NCBI GenBank assembly: GCA_029260395.1
Contig: JAJDDJ010000001.1
Location: 496,001-560,000, forward strand
Source: Phycisphaerales bacterium
Lineage (GTDB): Bacteria > Planctomycetota > Phycisphaerae > Phycisphaerales > UBA1924
DNA: 64,000 nt
Direction: 5' to 3'
Position numbers and translations under genes: made by a program. The notes under the pieces are model-generated. The model worked only from the letters and a program-made list of their open reading frames with translations, was not told the origin of the DNA and did not search any database. Of this stretch, positions 62,502-64,000 are shown one piece after another (the stretch's first letter is position 1; each line of letters begins with the position of its first letter).

Positions 62502-63828
62502 ACCGCTGAGCGCCCCCCAGCCAACCCTGCCAAAGCCCTCGCCGTTGTTTGATCATTGGGCGATGGACCCGTCGATCGTTCACCTCAACCACGGCTCGTT
62601 CGGGGCGTGCCCGAGGGTGGTGCTCGAGGCCCAGCAGGAGCACCGCGCCCGCATGGAGCGTGACGCGGTCAGCTTCTTCGCCGCCGACCTGAGCAAGCTG
62701 CTCGATCCATCCCGCGAAGCCGTTGCCCCGCTGCTGGGCGCACAGCCCGAGTCGATCGTTTTTGTGCGCAACGCGACCCAAGGCGTGCTCACCGCGCTCA
62801 CCCACGCGGCCCGCGTCGGCATCGGCGGCTCGCCACTCGGCGCGGACGACGAGATCCTCATCGCCGACCACGAGTACCCCGCGTGCAAGAACAACGCCGA
62901 GGCCATCGCGAGCCGCTGCGGCACTCGCATCAGGTATGTCTCGCTCGCCACCCCAACCGCGCCGATCGACTCGGTCAGCCAGCGCATCACCGCGGACATG
63001 CTGTTTGACCGCATCATGGCGGGCGTCACCGAGCGCACCCGCGTCTGCCTGCTGAGCCTCATCACAAGCCCGAGCGGCGTGCGGCTGCCCGTCGAGCGTT
63101 TGATCCCAGCGCTTCGCGCGCGCGGCGTCGAAACCATCCTCGATGCGGCCCACGGCATCGGGTGTGTGCCGATCGATCTTGAAGCCTGGCAGCCCGCGTT
63201 CTTCACCACCAACGCGCACAAGTGGCTCTGTGCGCCCAAGGGCGCTGCGATTCTTTGGGCGCGCGACGACATCCGCCCTAAAGTCCGCCCCCTGACCCTG
63301 TCTAACGAGGCGCATCTGCCCGAGTCATCGCTCAAGCGAAGCCGGTGGCAGACCGAGTTCGACTACGTCGGGACCGACGACGTTACCGCGTGGATTTGCA
63401 TCGCCGATGCTGCCCGCGAGGTGCCCAAGATCGCTGGCACCGACTGGGCTGGCGTCATGCGTGCCAACCACGAGCTGGTGCTCGCGGGCCGCGACACTTT
63501 GTGCGAGGCCCTGGGCGTGCTGCCGCCGATCGAAGACGACCTGCTCGGCCCGATGGCGATGGTCCCGTTGCCATCCGCCACCGACCCCGAGCGTGCAAAG
63601 CGGCTCGCGGCCAGGCCCGCGCGGTTCGGAGAGGCCCTGGTCGACACGCTGCTTGACCGCTACCGAATCTCCGTGCCGTTGCCAAGGGCGCTTCGCGCTG
63701 ATGGTTCACCCGCGCCGGTGGGTCAGCGGGTTACTCGCATCAGCGCGCAGGTCTACAACGCGCCCGAGCAGTACGGGTACCTCGCACGCTGCCTGCTTGA
63801 AGCGCTTGCGGACGAAGCCAAGCTCTGA
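62488..63828 (+). CDS. Class V aminotransferase, isopenicillin-N epimerase-like
   Basis: PLP-dependent fold type I enzyme, 446 aa. VHLNHGSFGACPRVVLEAQQ near residue 30 is typical of the isopenicillin-N epimerase-like and cysteine-desulfurase group. ILIADHEYPACKNN, TILDAAHGIGCVPIDL (cofactor Asp) and TTNAHKWLCAPKGAA with the Schiff-base Lys follow. It lacks a desulfurase active-site Cys loop, so a role in amino acid racemisation or C-S lyase chemistry is possible but not certain. ATG 62488 lies inside the end of the preceding small gene (14-bp overlap), which suggests coupling. The frame is open well upstream but without family similarity. Confidence 0.87.
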   Translation: MPRAEPLSAPQPTLPKPSPLFDHWAMDPSIVHLNHGSFGACPRVVLEAQQEHRARMERDAVSFFAADLSKLLDPSREAVAPLLGAQPESIVFVRNATQGVLTALTHAARVGIGGSPLGADDEILIADHEYPACKNNAEAIASRCGTRIRYVSLATPTAPIDSVSQRITADMLFDRIMAGVTERTRVCLLSLITSPSGVRLPVERLIPALRARGVETILDAAHGIGCVPIDLEAWQPAFFTTNAHKWLCAPKGAAILWARDDIRPKVRPLTLSNEAHLPESSLKRSRWQTEFDYVGTDDVTAWICIADAAREVPKIAGTDWAGVMRANHELVLAGRDTLCEALGVLPPIEDDLLGPMAMVPLPSATDPERAKRLAARPARFGEALVDTLLDRYRISVPLPRALRADGSPAPVGQRVTRISAQVYNAPEQYGYLARCLLEALADEAKL

Positions 63829-63842
63829 TAGGGGCGTAGCGT

Positions 63843-64000
63843 TTACGCCATCGAATGGCTGAGGCCGTAGAGAGGCCTGAGCTTGGTGCGCAGGTAGTCC
63901 ATCAGCGGCTCGGGGCCAAGGGGTCTGCCGGTCATGCGCTCGCACAACTCGCCCGCGGTCCACCTCCGACCCTGGGTGTGGATGCCCTCGCGGAGCCAGC
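63843..64000 (-). CDS. M32-family carboxypeptidase, C-terminal fragment at the window edge
   Basis: Reverse reading from 64000 gives 51 codons without a stop until TAA at 63843-63845, beginning WLREGIHTQGRRWTAGELCE and continuing with RMTGRPLGPEPLMDYLRTKL, then RPLYGL. This is the C-terminal pattern of thermostable carboxypeptidase 1 / carboxypeptidase Taq (WLRExIHxxGxxxxxxELxxxxTGxxLxPxxxxxYLxxKxxxxYGL). Its start and the HExxH active site lie beyond the window. It is convergent with the class V aminotransferase gene, only 14 bp apart. Confidence 0.82.
   Translation of the reverse strand, partial: WLREGIHTQGRRWTAGELCERMTGRPLGPEPLMDYLRTKLRPLYGLSHSMA

Overview
The window is a GC-rich, densely packed stretch of bacterial chromosome made mostly of housekeeping genes. 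It has no rRNA, no CRISPR array, no recognisable transposase or integrase and no phage genes. The gene content suggests Planctomycetota, most likely Phycisphaerae: both GlnRS and GluRS, an EF-G-like paralogue, a membrane protein ending in a CPRCGY zinc ribbon, an ATP-type PEP carboxykinase, a GH35-type protein, and many secreted proteins without known homologues. This placement is inference from gene content, not from a marker-gene tree.

Layout. 0-6 kb: S1-domain RNA-binding protein, dut, pdxH, dnaB, a sugar-dehydrogenase lipoprotein and an AT-richer orphan. 6-10 kb: two small minus-strand unknowns, then a CapD/FlaA1-type nucleotide-sugar dehydratase divergent from ruvA. 10.3-11.9 kb: the most unusual patch. 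Two inverted copies of a dispersed intergenic repeat flank a zinc-ribbon membrane protein gene and a 21-nt-period tandem repeat. 11.9-25.8 kb: mannose-1-phosphate guanylyltransferase, ruvX, a LolA-like/TPR-peptidase pair, plsC-like, rarA, 5-formyl-THF cyclo-ligase, a LysM/YkuD L,D-transpeptidase, gyrB and a PilZ-receiver fusion. 25.8-33.5 kb: tRNA-His, pckA, tpiA, secG, yicC, a kinase-fold phosphotransferase and a PDZ protein. 33.5-46.4 kb: GH35-like protein, TolC-like lipoprotein, GNAT, gnd, a candidate free-standing small RNA, DCC and DUF2071 proteins, and glmS. 46.4-64 kb: carB, PfkB kinase, an orphan coupled to glnS, a TIGR01777 epimerase, gltX, a MarR/thioredoxin redox pair, the EF-G-like GTPase with RidA and a HEPN-like membrane protein, an ankyrin protein, a class V aminotransferase, and the C-terminal end of an M32 carboxypeptidase running off the edge.

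Functional themes. Replication and repair are well represented (dnaB, gyrB, ruvA, ruvX, rarA, dut). So are envelope precursors (glmS, manC-type enzyme, CapD-type dehydratase, L,D-transpeptidase, plsC, TolC-like protein), central carbon metabolism (tpiA, pckA, gnd) and translation (glnS, gltX, tRNA-His, EF-G-like protein, S1 protein). Short overlaps (GTGA or ATGA) and gaps of a few bases mark several small operons.

The observations most worth following up are: a roughly 190-nt RNA with its own promoter and a strong terminator divergent from gnd; the covarying GNRA hairpin in the inverted repeat pair; the 21-nt repeat array; an SSB-like acidic tip at the C-terminus of DnaB; and a family of secreted helical proteins with two members in this window.
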